From Bedellia somnulentella (Eukaryota > Arthropoda > Insecta > Lepidoptera > Bedelliidae), in the NCBI GenBank assembly GCA_963576735.1, contig OY755186.1:14061970-14125969 (forward strand): a DNA stretch of 64,000 bases, in the 5' to 3' direction. Shown here in pieces: positions 63,066 to 64,000 of the stretch. Each line of letters starts with the position of its first letter. The first letter of the stretch is position 1. Both the position numbers and the translations under genes were made by a program. The notes under the pieces were generated by a model that worked only from the letters and a program-made list of their open reading frames with translations, had not been told where the DNA came from and did not search any database.

Positions 63066-64000
63066 TATTTTAATAAGTTTCTAAGTATTTAATTCGTTCG
63101 TACGCGTACCTACGATGCCGTCTGGTACATTATGTGCTGTAGATGGGTGCAAATCAATTTTATTTTACCTACACCCTGACGTCTATAATTAATTATGTTC
63201 TTAGATAGATAGATTGCATAGTACAAGCTCTAAGGTATAAAAAAAAAAAACAAAAAAAAAATGTACTGCCACATACAAGTCAGAACATATAATAAAATAA
63301 ATATTCACAGTTCTCAATAACATCGACGCAAAAAGTTATGTTATTTTAATTTTATCGAAGTAGCAGCCCTGCGATTGGTACCGGATCGCGCGGTGCGAAG
63401 CAACCACAACTATACGCTTGAGCATTAAGGCACATTTTCGATTGCTGTGGTTGCTGACGCGACGGAGTAGGCTATTATAGCAGTAGGTATTGGAAATTTT
63501 CTATGAAGTGAAGTATCTGGTAAGTACTCAGTAATCTGTGCTATTGCGCTCACTCTTACGTCAAATTTACTGAGAGTGACCGGGACGGAAAGAACGCGCG
63601 CGCAGGATAAATATAGTTTATTTAGTTTTATTGAATAACTATAATGTTTAAATGAAAAGATAAACATCAAAGTGACAGATCTTAAAGCTACGCGTATATA
63701 GACACATAATGAGTTTACATGCATGTTATGCCAGTGGAGCCTATACGGTTTTTATGAAAACAAAGCATGTTCCAATTAAATTTTTTTCATCATATTTTTC
63801 AACAAATTATTAAAATGTTAAACATCAAATTTTAACACCATGAACTAATCACCAACATATATTTTATTCATGTCATATCAATATCATCAAATCAGACTTT
63901 ATAGAATTTCCAAACAATCATTAGCAACCTATTTTTCCGGGGACGCCCTTAATCGATTTTTTTAATATTTACATGATTGCAATTTAGTCAGTTTTTTACC
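63066..64000. other. Noncoding stretch at the window end
   Basis: AT-rich with an A-rich tract at 63240-63262 and a short GC-rich patch at 63362-63400. An imperfect inverted pair CAACCACA/TGTGGTTG lies at 63401-63452. No gene recognised. Confidence 0.4.

Overview
The window is a piece of a lepidopteran (moth or butterfly) nuclear genome. It is AT-rich, has no operons, and carries canonical GT-AG introns, tRNA-derived SINEs, Helitrons whose ends match those common in butterflies and moths, and short-LTR Gypsy, Copia and BEL/Pao retroelements. Nearly all of the sequence is transposable-element DNA of many ages. One host gene is clearly visible. It lies on the + strand from 30946 to 51591 and is the 3' part of a class A neuropeptide GPCR of the CCHamide/bombesin-like family. 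Six coding exons encode TM4 to the C-terminal tail, and every splice phase joins. The exons for TM1-3 were not found and are presumably upstream of 30946, possibly outside the window.

Layout. 1-704 is the end of a Helitron. 790-1083 is a LINE reverse transcriptase fragment. 1181-5678 is an apparently complete Copia element with one unbroken 1330-aa gag-pol ORF. 6460-7930 is an old imperfect tandem duplication, one copy of which took a small Helitron. 9542-12830 is an RTE-type LINE, and 12960-14490 is a jockey-like LINE relic. 14973-23953 is a BEL/Pao element that carries an envelope-like gene but has several lesions and a 944-bp nested insertion. 24327-28864 is a very young Gypsy element of Mag type with identical 123-bp LTRs, sitting inside another LINE. 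30946-51591 is the receptor gene; its introns are full of SINEs, LINE pieces, mariner-like relics and foldback elements. 53-64 kb is intergenic repeat DNA. It includes an inverted tRNA-like dimer, a LINE fragment with an endonuclease-like C-terminus between perfect 24-bp inverted repeats, a Harbinger-like relic, an internally deleted Transib (RAG1-related) transposon, and a second long Helitron.

How the parts relate. The mobile elements can be dated by nesting. SINE family B sits inside the RTE LINE and inside SINE family E. A foldback element sits inside a SINE B copy. A LINE tail sits inside the right-hand Helitron. The Gypsy element splits a LINE. Repeat family A (about 15 copies) ends in the same (TATG)n-type tail as one LINE family in the window, which suggests that this LINE moves it. 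The most notable item is the Transib-like element at 59722-61377. Its ends begin with CACAGTG, it is flanked by a GC-rich 5-bp duplication, and it keeps the N- and C-terminal parts of a RAG1-like transposase with the catalytic middle deleted.
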